From: Mesostigma viride
Taxonomy: Eukaryota > Streptophyta > Mesostigmatophyceae > Mesostigmatales > Mesostigmataceae
Reading direction: 5' to 3'
Length of the DNA: 64,000 bases
Assembly (NCBI GenBank): GCA_009746045.1
Contig: RPFO01000123.1
Location: forward strand, 872,524-936,523
Part shown: positions 34,701-44,079 of the stretch, one piece after another
Numbering within the stretch: position 1 is the stretch's first letter
Layout: every line of letters starts with the position of its first letter
Position numbers and translations under genes: made by a program
The notes under the pieces: model-generated
The model's database searches: none
What the model saw: only the letters and a program-made list of their open reading frames with translations
What the model was told of the DNA's origin: nothing

Positions 34701-36514
34701 ACAAAGATCAAACATAAATAAACACAGAAGCAGACATAAAATCTAAACATAGCAGCACATATAAATAAACATAGAAGCAGCACCACGGGCAGCAAGGACC
34801 CCAGGTCATACATGCGGGCTTAAGCTGGCGTTTGGGCGAGGTAACACGCCTCAACGGAAGTATCTCACGGGGGCCCAACCAATCCGCCAATAAAAACACC
34901 CGGTTGCCAAAGCCTTTCACCACACCCTTCACAACACCTTGACGACACATTGACACAACTACGTCCAGGTGTGCATGGACCAGGCTTCCACCCCAGTCCA
35001 AGAACAAACACAGGCACCCCAAGGTGACGGGCCAGGTACCAACTCAGAAGCCCCACAACAGATACAAACAAACCCACTTGACGTCCTTCCCAGGCAAAGC
35101 TATTGCCTTGGGAACCAGGCCAGCCCCAAGCCCGTGCACACCCCCGACCGCGCCCCTGCAGGGGATCAACTCGTCAAGCTTGCAAGCACCAAGTCATGGT
35201 GTGCACTTACTCACCGTGCATGGGAAATGACGCTACCACCAACTGAACACACAGACAAGCTGGAGCTAGCTATGAGCCTGAGCCCAATATATGGCCCCCA
35301 CAAGCCAGGCTGAGCAACCAGGCCTGTTCCTGACGCGCCCCACTTGGCAGCCTAACAGGGGCCATGCGTATTACAGACACCCATGGGGTGCCGCATGCCA
35401 CAGGTGCAGTGTCTTGATGAAATACCAGCCACTGGCAAAACAAGATGAAACCTTTCCCATGGGTTTGGGCGCTCGTGCATGCGTTGTTGAGGCAAGGCAT
35501 CAAAAAGGGGAGCACAGTAAGAGCAGACAGGGTGAAGGGAGGGCCTAACAAAGGTGATCAAGCGGGGAAGCAGACAGGCCCCTGCAAGGGTCCCCTGACC
35601 CACCTTGTTCTCCTTCATCTGGCTGGCCTTGGCCGGGTCGTTGCGGTACTTTGTCTCCCAGCTTGCCATAATGACATCGCGGAACGTCTTGGGGGTCTCT
35701 TCGACCTTCCCCGCCAAGAACAGGCAGGTTGCCGCCATGTCCTGCCGCCCGGCTCACAAGCGGCCATCCGTGCCACACGCCAGCCATGAGCATTCGCGTG
35801 GAACGCACACATGCGCGGGACTTTTGATTAGCTGCAACTTAATAAGCAGCATGGTGCCCCAAGCGCGCCCCAACCATGGTTGCCCAACCACGATTGCCCA
35901 TTGGCAAACGACCACACCCATGGCAAGCCCCATGGCGCACATGGAAGATCATCAAACCGGCTCATGTCACGTGCAGACAGGCACTCCTCAACATCCCCCT
36001 CCTAACGAGCATAACCCGTTGAGACGAGGTGAACTTACAAAGCGGTCGTAGCGCATCAGGGACTGTCGCGCATAGAACCGGTGGCAGAATACCACGGCGG
36101 TCGCAATGGTCACCTGAGGCCTGGAGGACGTGGAGGGAAGAAAATGACAGGGGGGAAATATTCTTACTAAACCAGGATGGGAAAACACCACTAGGATATA
36201 TGTGGTATGATACCTAGCAAAACGAGACACCTTCCATGCCAGCCAACCTGCAAGACGACGTACACTTTCAAGCGCATCCCGGTTTCTTGGATATGCAGGC
36301 AGTACGAACGACGGTAAGCTGCCTCTTTCTTTACGTCGATCCCGTCCTGCCGAGAAGGACAGTTATCCAACTCCTCTTTCGTAAATAGCCAACGAGACTC
36401 CTCCTCGTCCTCCATAAGCGGGAAAGGACCCTCCGCCGCAAGGGCAAGCGCCAATCCTACGCCTTTCTCCCTCGCGGACTCCTTCGAATCAATAACCCCA
36501 CTCCTTTCCTCCAT
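31794..36514 (-). CDS. Cyclin T (regulatory subunit of P-TEFb), six exons, 609 aa
   Basis: Cyclin T activates CDK9-type kinases that phosphorylate RNA polymerase II for elongation in the nucleus. The minus-strand exons are 36,514-36,264; 36,120-36,039; 35,741-35,604; 34,647-34,439; 33,658-33,513; 32,797-31,794. All junctions are GT-AG and in phase, giving 609 residues. An in-frame TAA sits directly before the ATG, which supports the start. The N-terminal part has the plant-type signature WLFTKEELDNCPSRQDGID (residues 42-60), then LKVPQVTIATAVVFCHRFY, LFLAGKVEETPKTFRDVI, LGFDLNITHPYKFV, and the second cyclin fold SLCLMFNPYEIAMGAIYLAL... VGKLMLDLYE. The C-terminal half, in the last exon, is disordered: an Ala/Pro-rich part, a long Gly run (about residues 470-524), then a His-rich block HHGHHHSHHKHSHHHHH (525-541). 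The His-rich block resembles the one known from animal cyclin T1. The insertion usually seen after the LP(S) motif of cyclin box 2 is short here. The family call is firm. Confidence 0.95.
32100..32220. repeat. CCA/CCG triplet repeat inside the cyclin T last exon
   Basis: A run of ACC/CAC/CCG triplets encodes, on the minus strand, the poly-glycine tract of cyclin T. It is in frame, so length changes would alter only the Gly tract. The nearby 32,001-32,051 encodes the His-rich block. Confidence 0.85.
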
Positions 36515-37080
36515 TTATGTTCGAAAGAAAAAAGGATGCCGGGCTCTCTGCACCGTCACGACGAAGAAGAGAGCCCGCTGCTTGCCGCCGTCTACCGCCG
36601 CTTCCCTGACATAAGTTACCGCTACTCTTCGGACTCCTCTAGAGCCCAGAGGATCCCGGCAAGTTAATGAAAACAGCTCGAGAAGCCTCCACCGACTGGC
36701 ATGCACAAGCGTACAAACTAGTAGCCGAGCAAAGTTGACTGCGTCATGACCCCCCCATGCCTGTCCACCCGCCTAAATTGTCCATCGGGGTGCTTGGTGC
36801 CCCGGTCTTTCCCCTCCGCCTTCCAGAAACAAACACCTGCACCCGGTCGCGACAGGCGCCAGCGCGCGCGTTGCAGCCTGCGGGACTGCTCGGCGGAAGA
36901 AGTCATTTGACGGTCCCGTCACTCCCGTTTACAGACCCTCAGGACGCTTCAGGAGACCCTGATGTTGTGACCTCGAAGGCATGACTGCTTTTCCGGGGAA
37001 GTGGGTGTTGTTTATATCCAAGGTTTACCAAGGTGTGCCACAAATAGCCATGGCTCCCTTCTGGTGTCAGTGTTATGGTG

Positions 37081-37139
37081 GGCGTGGTGGTTGTTGACGT
37101 CCTGTTGTTGTTGTTGCCCACGCCGCACATTCTGGACGG

Positions 37140-37204
<65 letters not shown>

Positions 37205-37240
37205 GCTCATCACGCCGCACATGGGCAGCAGACTGAGCAG
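37081..37240 (+). repeat. (GTT)n microsatellite with flanking CCGCACAT motifs
   Basis: About 22 GTT triplets lie between CACGCCGCACATTCTGGACG and CACGCCGCACATGGGCAGCA. The same arrangement of GTT repeat followed by CACGCCGCACATGGGCAGCA occurs near 49,803-49,840 upstream of PSMB3, so it is a dispersed unit rather than a private microsatellite. Confidence 0.8.
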
Positions 37241-37427
37241 AGATTTGGAAACGGCCGAGGTATTCTGGACGGTAATAAGTTACATATTTTCGGGGAAATG
37301 GGTATATTTTATTAGCCAATTATGGACCAAATAAGTTACATATTCACCTCGACACCAGTTCGCAGTGACTTCGCACAAGTTGTTGTTGTTTTTTTTCCAC
37401 GTCGCTGATGTGCAGCAGAGATTCTAT

Positions 37428-37498
37428 TGTTGTTGTTGTTGTTGTCCCCGCCGCACATGGGGCTGCTGCTCCTGTGCGGCGTGGGACACAACAACAAC
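37428..37498. repeat. Inverted repeat built from the GTT/CCGCACAT motif
   Basis: GTTGTTGTTGTCCCCGCCGC followed by ACATGGGG is mirrored, after a short GCTGCTGCT loop, by CCTGTGCGGCGTGGGACACA and ACAACAAC. The transcript or DNA strand could form a long hairpin of about 28 bp per arm with a few mismatches. Confidence 0.8.
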
Positions 37499-37939
37499 TT
37501 CGCACAAGTAACTGCGAACAATTTTACTGACTAACTAACATCTCGCTCGCGGGTACGGTCAGGTAACGGTATCAGTTTTTCTTTTCTGGAGACGGCAGTC
37601 GGCACTCGGCACCGAGGTTCATGAGTTGATGAGTTGAGTTCCGCGCCGGGGTGGGACCGGGGACTGCGGTCTGCAGTCTGCACCGAGGGCCTGGGGCCTG
37701 CACGGCAGGCAGCAACAGCCAGTGTGGCAAAATTTTCCACATGCCAACTGCGGAACTGCCAACGTCATGCAACGTTCCCACAACTTTCCAAATAGGCAAA
37801 TACCGCGGGCAGCCGGGCACTACTCAGTACTCACCGACCTGTTCACGCGTGGTTCAATGTGTATGCGCCCATAGACACCAACTGACGAGCCAACCAAAGT
37901 CCAACGTAATTTGCATTGTGGCACCTAAACGGCGGGGCA

Positions 37940-39421
37940 ATGGCGCTAGCAATTGTCAAGTCCTCCTGCCCCGTATTGCAAACAGCGAGGGATGTTTTTC
38001 CCGCCCCAACGCAATTCAAGGCGTCTCGCAGGCCTAGTGCCATTGCTAACAACTCCCTACCTAGTTTGAATGTAGTGAGGCCCGGTTCTTCGACACGGAA
38101 TTCAGCGGTGCTTCGGCCCCACAATGCAAGCTTTCTGCTCCATCGCCGTGTCCAGGAGAATGCCCGTCGTGCCATTATCTGCCAAACTGCCGCAGATGCG
38201 GCTGCCCCAGCCCCCCAACAAGCATCTGTGGCCGGTATTTCCAACACGGACGCGGTCGTGAACATTTTTAAATCCATCATGGGGGCGGGATGCTTTGCAC
38301 TTCCGTACGCGTTTGCCAACGGCGGCACCGTGCTGGCCTCTGTGTGCCTCATCGCCTCGGCTCTTCTGTCCATGTACACCACCAAGCTGACGCAGGATGC
38401 AAAGGAATTGCTTCTGCAGGCAAACAAGGGCACGACGGGCTTGAATTCCTACACCAGCATCGCATACGCCACCGTGGGCACGTGGGGAGGCATCCTCTCG
38501 GAAGCCATGACCGTGCTCACCTGCCTGGGCATCTGCAGCGCCTACCTGGTGTTCGTCGCGTCCACGCTGCAGACCGTGCTCGTCCCGCCGCTGTACCCGA
38601 AGGGCCCGCTCACTCACACCGCGCTGGTCAAGGTGGTCACGCCCCTCATGATTGGGCTATCCTGGTTCCGCAGCATCGCGGGCGTGAGCGTGATCAGCAA
38701 GGTGGGCACCGCCAGTGTGGCGCTCGGCATGGCCTTTGTCGCCTGGTACGCACTCCAGCAGCCACTGTCGCTCGCCGTGCTGCCCGTTTGGGAGCCCTCC
38801 CAGTTCTCCAAGTTCTTCGGTTCTGTCGCCTTCCTCTTCTTCACCCACTTTGGCCTGCCCAGCATCGAGGCCTCCATGGCCGACCGCTCTCAGTTTGTTC
38901 GCTCCGCTGTCATCGCCTACTCCCTCTCCGGTGCCGTCTGCCTCGTGTTCGCCATTCTGGGTGCGGCCGCGTTCGGGCCCAACGTCTCCTCGGTGGTGAT
39001 CACCATGCTGGAAGGCAACGCGATTGCCACGGTGGTCAAGCTGCTGCTGTGTGTCAATCTGCTGGCCACCTTCCCCATCGTCGTGCGAGCCGCCTTCCTC
39101 GTGGTGGAGGGCTGGCTGCAAAAGGCCTCTGGGGGCACCCCCATGGCCACCCTGCCCATGCTGGCCATGCGCACCGCGTTCGTGGTGGTGGCTGCTGTCG
39201 CTGCCACGTGCATCCCCTCCTTTGGATCCATCATCGGCCTTGTCTCGGGCGTCTCCCTCTCCATCATCTCGCTCGTGCTGCCCTCGCTCATGCTCATGAA
39301 CGCCGAGCGCATCGCCAACAAGGGGGACGGGCTCGCGCTCACGCCCGGCAACATGCCACGCCTGCTCACCACCCTGCTGGGCACCTGTATCGTGGCCTAC
39401 ACGCTGGTTACCGGCGCATAG
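37940..39421 (+). CDS. AAAP-family amino-acid permease with plastid-transit-like N terminus, single exon, 493 aa
   Basis: This is a transporter of the amino acid/auxin permease (AAAP, SLC32/36/38-like) superfamily, expected to move neutral or other amino acids across a membrane by proton or sodium coupling; the substrate cannot be told. The ATG at 37,940 opens MALAIVKSSCPVLQTAR. An in-frame ATG at 37,916 would add eight residues, and I prefer the later one because its Ala/Ser/Arg-rich, acid-poor first 80-90 residues look like a chloroplast transit peptide. The family core starts at residue 103 with DAVVNIFKSIMGAGCFALPY, the conserved first helix with its GxG(x)LxLP-like pattern, and about 10-11 hydrophobic segments follow to the C terminus (IVAYTLVTGA). 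No intron is needed, which is unusual next to the intron-rich neighbours. Third-position GC is very high. The family is sure; plastid location is an inference. Confidence 0.93.
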   Translation: MALAIVKSSCPVLQTARDVFPAPTQFKASRRPSAIANNSLPSLNVVRPGSSTRNSAVLRPHNASFLLHRRVQENARRAIICQTAADAAAPAPQQASVAGISNTDAVVNIFKSIMGAGCFALPYAFANGGTVLASVCLIASALLSMYTTKLTQDAKELLLQANKGTTGLNSYTSIAYATVGTWGGILSEAMTVLTCLGICSAYLVFVASTLQTVLVPPLYPKGPLTHTALVKVVTPLMIGLSWFRSIAGVSVISKVGTASVALGMAFVAWYALQQPLSLAVLPVWEPSQFSKFFGSVAFLFFTHFGLPSIEASMADRSQFVRSAVIAYSLSGAVCLVFAILGAAAFGPNVSSVVITMLEGNAIATVVKLLLCVNLLATFPIVVRAAFLVVEGWLQKASGGTPMATLPMLAMRTAFVVVAAVAATCIPSFGSIIGLVSGVSLSIISLVLPSLMLMNAERIANKGDGLALTPGNMPRLLTTLLGTCIVAYTLVTGA

Positions 39422-39755
39422 GGGAGCCTGGCAGTGTGATGGCAGTGGGGATGCATGGACAAGCTTGGCATGGCCTGAAGGAGGATTGCCAGGCCCGTGT
39501 ATCAAGTACTGGGGTGCTTAGGGACATTTGGCCTGGAGCATACCTACATCAACATTCTGGTCGGCGAGCTCCCTAAATGAACCGCTCTGAAATCTTTTTC
39601 TTCCATGTGCTAGTGGGCCCCTTTTAAGAGCTGCATGGATGTGATTCTGATGAGAAAGCAACTCCTACCTTTTTGTGAAGGTGACCCCAGGCTGAAGTGG
39701 TGTTCGCTTTGCCTGAAACGCAATGCGACAAGCAGTGCGAGACAACTTAAAGTTA
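39422..39755 (+). other. 3' flank of the permease gene
   Basis: This stretch probably includes the 3' UTR. I did not see a TGTAA-type algal polyadenylation signal close to the stop, and no other feature is evident before the LINE fragments begin at about 39,760. Confidence 0.4.
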
Positions 39756-39759
39756 TGTA

Positions 39760-39995
39760 TTAAATAATTATTTAATTAAACGCGTACTCCCATTGGGGAT
39801 TCACGGACCAATATTAACCCCGATGGATGGATTAATTAATTAATTAATTAAGAACATAGCTCCGTGGGGAGCATATGTAACACATAGCCCTGAGAAAGGG
39901 GCATCTACGGGGTTGTAATACAATCAGGGCGACAACCTGCAGGTGTAGGATGTACAACTATCACCTGCTCTGGGTGCACAAGGTGCACCTGCACC
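39760..39995 (-). mobile_element. LINE-A-type and half-LINE 3'-end remnants
   Basis: Two minus-strand 3' ends follow each other. The first, at 39,760-39,828, has the (TAAT)n-like tail and GTACTCCCATTGGGGATTCA, i.e. a variant of the LINE-A hairpin, then CCCCGATGGATGG. The second, from 39,829 on, has (TAAT)n, then AGCTCCGTGGGGAGC (a variant hairpin) and the half-LINE 3' UTR to about 39,995 (TGCTCTGGGTGCACAAGGTG). Confidence 0.7.
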
Positions 39996-40084
39996 GCCAT
40001 GATGGTTCATGCCTCCAAATCGAGCTCACACAGGGCGGCTTGGGGAGAGGGCCTAGAAGGCCTGCATGACATATGGGGTGGAAG

Positions 40085-40330
40085 GTACATATCAAGGAGA
40101 CAACCAGCGCAGGCCAGAAGTCGGGAGAATCCGGACCATGGTAGCTCGAGCCTGCCGTTATCTTGTCCGCGTGTTCGAGTCATTCAGGATGATGAAGATG
40201 AATGGTGATGGAAATGTGTAGCCGTGTGCATTGAAATTATGGATGGCTTACGTGTAGAGCGACTAGATGACCTAGACGGTGGGGCCGGAAACAGCATGCT
40301 TGATCAGGGCGTGTGTTTCGAGCCTAACTC
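40085..40330 (-). mobile_element. Repeat family C, third copy (fragment)
   Basis: The stretch matches 25,550-25,800 closely (AGGAGACAACCAGCGCAGGC, then GATTCGAGTCATTCAGG-like sequence and GACCTAGACGGTGGGGCCGG). It passes into a different ORF1 fragment at about 40,331, so it is broken by a later event. Confidence 0.7.
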
Positions 40331-40548
40331 AGGGCGTGTGTTCCTCTCTCGTCGCAAGAGGTTGCACGACCTCACCTGGACGCTGGATGACGACCTGAGC
40401 CCCGCTCAGCAACAGCAGCGACGCGACCTGTGGCCGGAATACCTCCGCCATAAGCAGGACCCCCAGAAGCCCAAGGTGTACTGTCCAGAGGGGCGGGGAC
40501 CTGATGATCAACCACAAGATGTGGACGCCCCCAGCGGGCTAGAATAGC
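40331..40548 (+). mobile_element. C-terminal ORF1 fragment of a third LINE-like element
   Basis: The plus frame encodes SRRKRLHDLTWTLDDDLSPA then QQQQRRDLWPEYLRHKQDPQ and ends GLE before TAG at 40,546-40,548. This is the same C-terminal domain as in the half-LINE ORF1 (LDDDLTLAQQQRRRELWPTY) but clearly diverged. Another copy lies at 24,125-24,265. Confidence 0.75.
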
Positions 40549-40852
40549 CATAGCCCTAGCTCGTAACCATTGGAGTCACTGCCGCTACGGCAGCCATGCC
40601 CTGAATGTTTGCCTAGCTGTGCCAACATCCCTAGTCACGTGCCGCCAACGCACGGTACACAGCCATCGCCTTACTTAGCCTAGTCCAGTACAGCCATGCT
40701 ACGCCCTGGCTATGTTCAGATTACTTGCCCACACTATCAAGGAGACAACTATACTTGTTATGCCACGCTTACATGGGTCTTATTGCACCCACAGTCTGCC
40801 GGATCGTTAGCCTGTCCTTTTAGCTAGCGCGCCCGAATGCAGCTGTGGCATT

Positions 40853-41400
40853 AATTAATTAATTAATGAATTAGACTCGTGCTCCCGTTGGGTAGTCACG
40901 GAGCATTAACCCCGATGGATGGATGGATGGGTGCAAACATTCCTACCGGTCTTGCAATACCAAGAATGGGCCGTTGCCCTATTAGCGGGGGGGTGGGGGT
41001 GGGGGTGGGGGTGGAGAAGGGTAGTGCTGGAGGTGGGGGTGGGGGGGGGGGGGGGGGGGGGGAGGGTGGCGATTGGGGTTAATGCTTGTCAACGCATGGA
41101 GGCTTTCTTTCAGGACGGATATGCGTCGTCTCCGTCCTGGCTGGGGTCGCCGGCGTGTCGACTGGGCCTCATCCCGCTCAAGGCGGGCTAGGAGGCGTGT
41201 GAGGCTGGTAAATTGGCGGGAAGGGTGACCGTGGCGTGCCTGGCGACCTTGCATCCTGATCATGCTCGCACGGTGCGACATGAGGATGGAAAGGGGCTTG
41301 TTTATAAAGGCTGTGGCATGCCTTTGGCATGAAGGAGACTGGGGGTCTCTGCCCTTTCTCCTGTCGTGCACAGACAGGGATTACAAGCACTTCGGTGCTC
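40853..41400 (-). mobile_element. Internally deleted LINE-A copy (minus)
   Basis: The left part is the LINE-A 3' end: (TAAT)n, AGACTCGTGCTCCCGTTGGG, CGATGGATGGATGGATGGG and CCTACCGGTC. It then jumps directly to the region between ORF1 and ORF2, which is the inverse of 56,364-56,760 (TTGCAATACCAAGAATGGGC, G-tracts, GGACGGATATGCGTCGTCTC). Most of ORF2 is therefore missing. A plus-oriented LINE-A 3' hairpin follows at about 41,390-41,425. Confidence 0.75.
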
Positions 41401-41449
41401 CGTGACTCCCCAACGGGAGCACGTGTTTAATTAATTCACACGCCTAAAG

Positions 41450-41585
41450 TTCTGGCTGGGAGTGTCTAGTGGTGAGCACCATTGCTGCGATCGCTCTCCC
41501 ACCATTTACGAGGAAATACCCGCAAACGGAAAACCACTGAAAAGGTCTAGCTAGTCAGTCATCACGTTAGCCATGCCATGATATG
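41450..41585 (-). mobile_element. Repeat family C fragment (minus)
   Basis: The sequence GGGAGTGTCTAGTGGTGAGC, then ATTGCTGCGATCGCTCTCCC and GAAAACCACTGAAAAGGTCT, matches 25,800-25,925. It is a partial copy without the 3' end. Confidence 0.65.
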
Positions 41586-41639
41586 GCTAGGCTATAGCTG
41601 GTGTATCATGTCTCGCAAAAGGTTCTGACAATTCCGGCC

Positions 41640-43566
41640 ACGAGGTAGCCATGGCTGTCGGAGCTCATAACTTTCACGTTTGAGCACCGAATTTAGCCGT
41701 GAATATCACTATCGCTTCGTCTTTCTAAGACGCACATGCTGATATAATTTTCCGAATCTAAAACGCAATATATGGCGAACAAACGCGCCTCGACGCAACG
41801 CAGCCTGGCGGCTGCGCTCGGCAATGAAAATACGTCTGCAGCTCCGGCTGCAGCTTCGCCATCAGGTCCGGCAGGCGGCGATGACACTAGTCGTGCACTG
41901 GTGGTCGTCCCGCAACCCCCCGGGCTTAACGCCTCGCCATCTGCATCGCCTGACCCCAAGCGCACCCGCCCAGCCGACGACACAGGAGGGTCTTCACGCC
42001 CCCAATACACAGAACCGAGCTTTCGTCCCCGGCCTTTCAAGGTCGCAGATTACGACTGGGACACCATTTCTCCGACTGATGCTATGCGCTGCATCTTCTT
42101 CGGGGATTACGCTTCGCTTAACGACCTGTGCCTCCATCTCTACTCCATCAATCGCCTCCTCGCCCCGGACGGCAGCCGCTGGGCCAACATCTACGGGTTG
42201 ATCGGCGGCTTCCGCCCCCATCTCCAGCACGCCATCCTCAACTCCCTTCTCCAGCGCTCTGACGCCGAGATCTGGGCTTCACCCCTTTCCGTCCCCACCC
42301 TCCGCTCCATCCTCACGGAAGCCTTTCAGCAGCACGTGACCCCCCTTGCTGCCGACATAGCAGCAATCGGCGGCACGCTGACTGCTGAACTTCCTCACAT
42401 TTCCACCGCCGCCGCCTCCACCTCCACTGCCATTTCCGCCTCCACTGCCGACATCAAAGCCCAGCTCCTCGACCTCGACCACCGCCTTCAAGCCACCGCC
42501 AACGCCCTTGAGAGCTTGCATGACACCGCCGGCCTCACCGCCCAGGCGGTGAAGGACATCGCCGCCCAGCCGGTGCCTGCTGGCCCGGCCGGCGATGCTC
42601 CCTCCACCTGGGCGGACTTGCTTAAGCAGCACACCACCTCCACCACCTCCACCATCTCGGCACAACTCAAGCAACAAGCCCTCGACCTTCGCGAGGAAGC
42701 CGACATCGCGCGGCGCAGCCACAATGTCATCGTCAAGCACTTCGACCAGCAAGCAGGTGAGACCTCCACGAGCCTTCTTGAGGCATTTAAGCGCGCCATT
42801 CTTGCCCCCATGTTACTCACTGGTGAGCTGGACATGTCGGCTGTCCGCCTCCCCCGCGCGCGGGGGAAGGCTGGCCCGGCACCCGTGCTCCTCACCTTTA
42901 AGTACATGGCGGACAAGCTGGCGTTCCTTAAATGCCGCAAGAAGCTCTCGGAGACTCGCTTCACGCTGGACGACGACTTGACCCTGGCCCAGCAACAACG
43001 GCGACGCGAGCTATGGCCGACCTACCTTCAGCTCCGGCAGAGCGCAAGGGGGAAGCCGGTATACTGGAGGGGGGCGGTCATCCACGTTGACCACAAGCCC
43101 TGGCAGCCCCCTCCTGCCACCTCAGACTAGGAATATATATACCAGTAGTGTAGATTAGTAAGGCTTAGCCTAGCATGTGGCCCACGCGCATGTGCGCCCA
43201 TAATGGCCCCCATGGATGATGCCTTCAACATTTAGCCATGCTTTGTCTATAATGGGACCCCCATGGATGTTGCATTAAGAATTTAGCCATGCTATGCCAT
43301 GCAGAGAGATGCTCTCTGTCGAGAAGCCATGTCCTAGCTCTTGTATAGCCATGATGATCTTCCTCCCTCACAGGCATGCTCCCCCCTTACCCGGGCATAG
43401 CGTGATAGACCATGAGGGTGCAGGTGCCTTGGTGCACCTAGAGCAGGGGTAGCTTACATTCCCACCCTTGCATGAAGTAGCCTAGAATGTATTAAAAGCC
43501 ATATGCCCCTTCTCAGGGCTATGTGCTACATCTACTCCCAACGGAGTGATGTTGATAATTAATTAA
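41640..43566 (+). mobile_element. Near-complete half-LINE (5' UTR, intact ORF1, 3' UTR, hairpin, (TAAT)n)
   Basis: The element has a 5' UTR starting near CACGAGGTAGCCATGGCTG, an intact ORF1 at 41,772-43,130, and a 3' UTR of about 430 bp with small hairpins (GCAGAGAGATGCTCTCTG-like). It ends in CTACTCCCAACGGAGTGATG and (TAAT)n. There is no reverse transcriptase. Two other copies (44,085-46,065 and 62,026-64,000) share the plan, so loss of ORF2 is not a private deletion. It resembles mammalian HAL1 elements, which also encode only ORF1. Confidence 0.85.
41772..43130 (+). CDS. Half-LINE ORF1 protein (nucleic-acid-binding type), 452 aa, intact
   Basis: This is the only uninterrupted ORF1 of the half-LINE family in the window. 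The start MANKRASTQRSLAAAL is conserved in the copies at 44,260 (MTSKRTTTQRSLAAAL) and 23,354 (MASKRSSAQRSLAAAL), which fixes the ATG. The N-terminal 75 residues are Ala/Pro/Ser-rich with a basic DPKRTRPAD. The middle (about 80-300) is variable and contains a heptad-like stretch (TADIKAQLLDLDHRLQATAN, about 215-235), compatible with coiled-coil trimerisation. The C-terminal third carries NVIVKHFDQQ, RLPRARGKAG, LLTFKYMADKLAFLK and LDDDLTLAQQQRRRELWPTY, ending HVDHKPWQPP. This order (coiled coil, RRM-like, C-terminal domain) is like LINE ORF1p, which binds RNA in a ribonucleoprotein particle. The assignment to that fold is by analogy only. Confidence 0.8.
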   Translation: MANKRASTQRSLAAALGNENTSAAPAAASPSGPAGGDDTSRALVVVPQPPGLNASPSASPDPKRTRPADDTGGSSRPQYTEPSFRPRPFKVADYDWDTISPTDAMRCIFFGDYASLNDLCLHLYSINRLLAPDGSRWANIYGLIGGFRPHLQHAILNSLLQRSDAEIWASPLSVPTLRSILTEAFQQHVTPLAADIAAIGGTLTAELPHISTAAASTSTAISASTADIKAQLLDLDHRLQATANALESLHDTAGLTAQAVKDIAAQPVPAGPAGDAPSTWADLLKQHTTSTTSTISAQLKQQALDLREEADIARRSHNVIVKHFDQQAGETSTSLLEAFKRAILAPMLLTGELDMSAVRLPRARGKAGPAPVLLTFKYMADKLAFLKCRKKLSETRFTLDDDLTLAQQQRRRELWPTYLQLRQSARGKPVYWRGAVIHVDHKPWQPPPATSD

Positions 43567-43569
43567 TAG

Positions 43570-44075
43570 CTGGTGTAGCCCAGTTTGAATATACCGCATC
43601 CACTCTCTCTCCCTTCTTTGGACTGCCATGCAGAACAAAACGCGGTGGCAGAAGATTGTCAAGGCTCACATGCCCGACCCTGTGGGCAAGCCACCTCCCC
43701 CCAAGAGGAGGAGGCGTTTTGATGAGTAGGGTAGTTATAGGATTTCTCTAGACTAGATAGATTAGCGTTAGAATATGCGGATTACGCGCGCTAGCTCTTG
43801 TATAGCTATGTTGATCTTCCCCACCTATGACGGGCTCCCCTTAGCTGGGAGTTGCCCGAGACTCTGGGTGGTGCAGGTGCCCTAGTGCACCTAGAGCAAG
43901 TGTTGTTTACATTGACATTCCCACCCTTGCAGGAAGTAGCTTAGAATGTATTATAGGCTCATATGCCCCATCTCTGGGCTATTAAAAATTAAATTAAATT
44001 ATAACATGCCTCCGTGGGGAGGTCATGTAGCACATATTTCATGATGGATGGGGTGGAGACGAGGGAGTAAGGCCA
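43570..44075 (+). mobile_element. LINE-B C-terminal ORF2 fragment with half-LINE-type 3' UTR, then inverted LINE-B tail
   Basis: The plus strand encodes RIHSLSLLWTAMQNKTRWQK with flanking frame breaks and ends PPPPKRRRRFDE with TAG (about 43,600-43,728), like 29,160-29,320. From about 43,790 to 43,985 the 3' UTR is of the half-LINE type (TGCAGGTGCCCTAGTGCACC). The LINE-B tail then follows in inverted orientation, 43,986-44,050: (AATTT)n, CATGCCTCCGTGGGGAGGTC. Confidence 0.7.
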
Positions 44076-44079
44076 CGAG

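Larger units (their letters stand above)
36515..37939. other. Intergenic region between cyclin T and AAAP permease (divergent)
   Basis: Both genes should have their promoters here. The stretch holds a (GTT)n repeat at about 37,139-37,206, a second short (GTT)n at about 37,426-37,445, and repeated GCCGCACATGGG motifs. TTTTCCGGGGAAGTGGGTGT lies at 36,990, with a looser copy near 37,290. No clear TATA box was identified. A perfect-looking gene is absent. Confidence 0.55.

Noticed and set aside
38657-39505. Minus-strand frame of 282 codons over the permease (His/Gly-rich)
   Set aside because: It is the antisense shadow of a very GC3-rich coding exon.
38290-39576. Plus-strand 428-codon frame in the permease locus in another frame
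   Set aside because: It is Arg/His-rich with no family similarity and lies out of frame inside the confirmed permease CDS.
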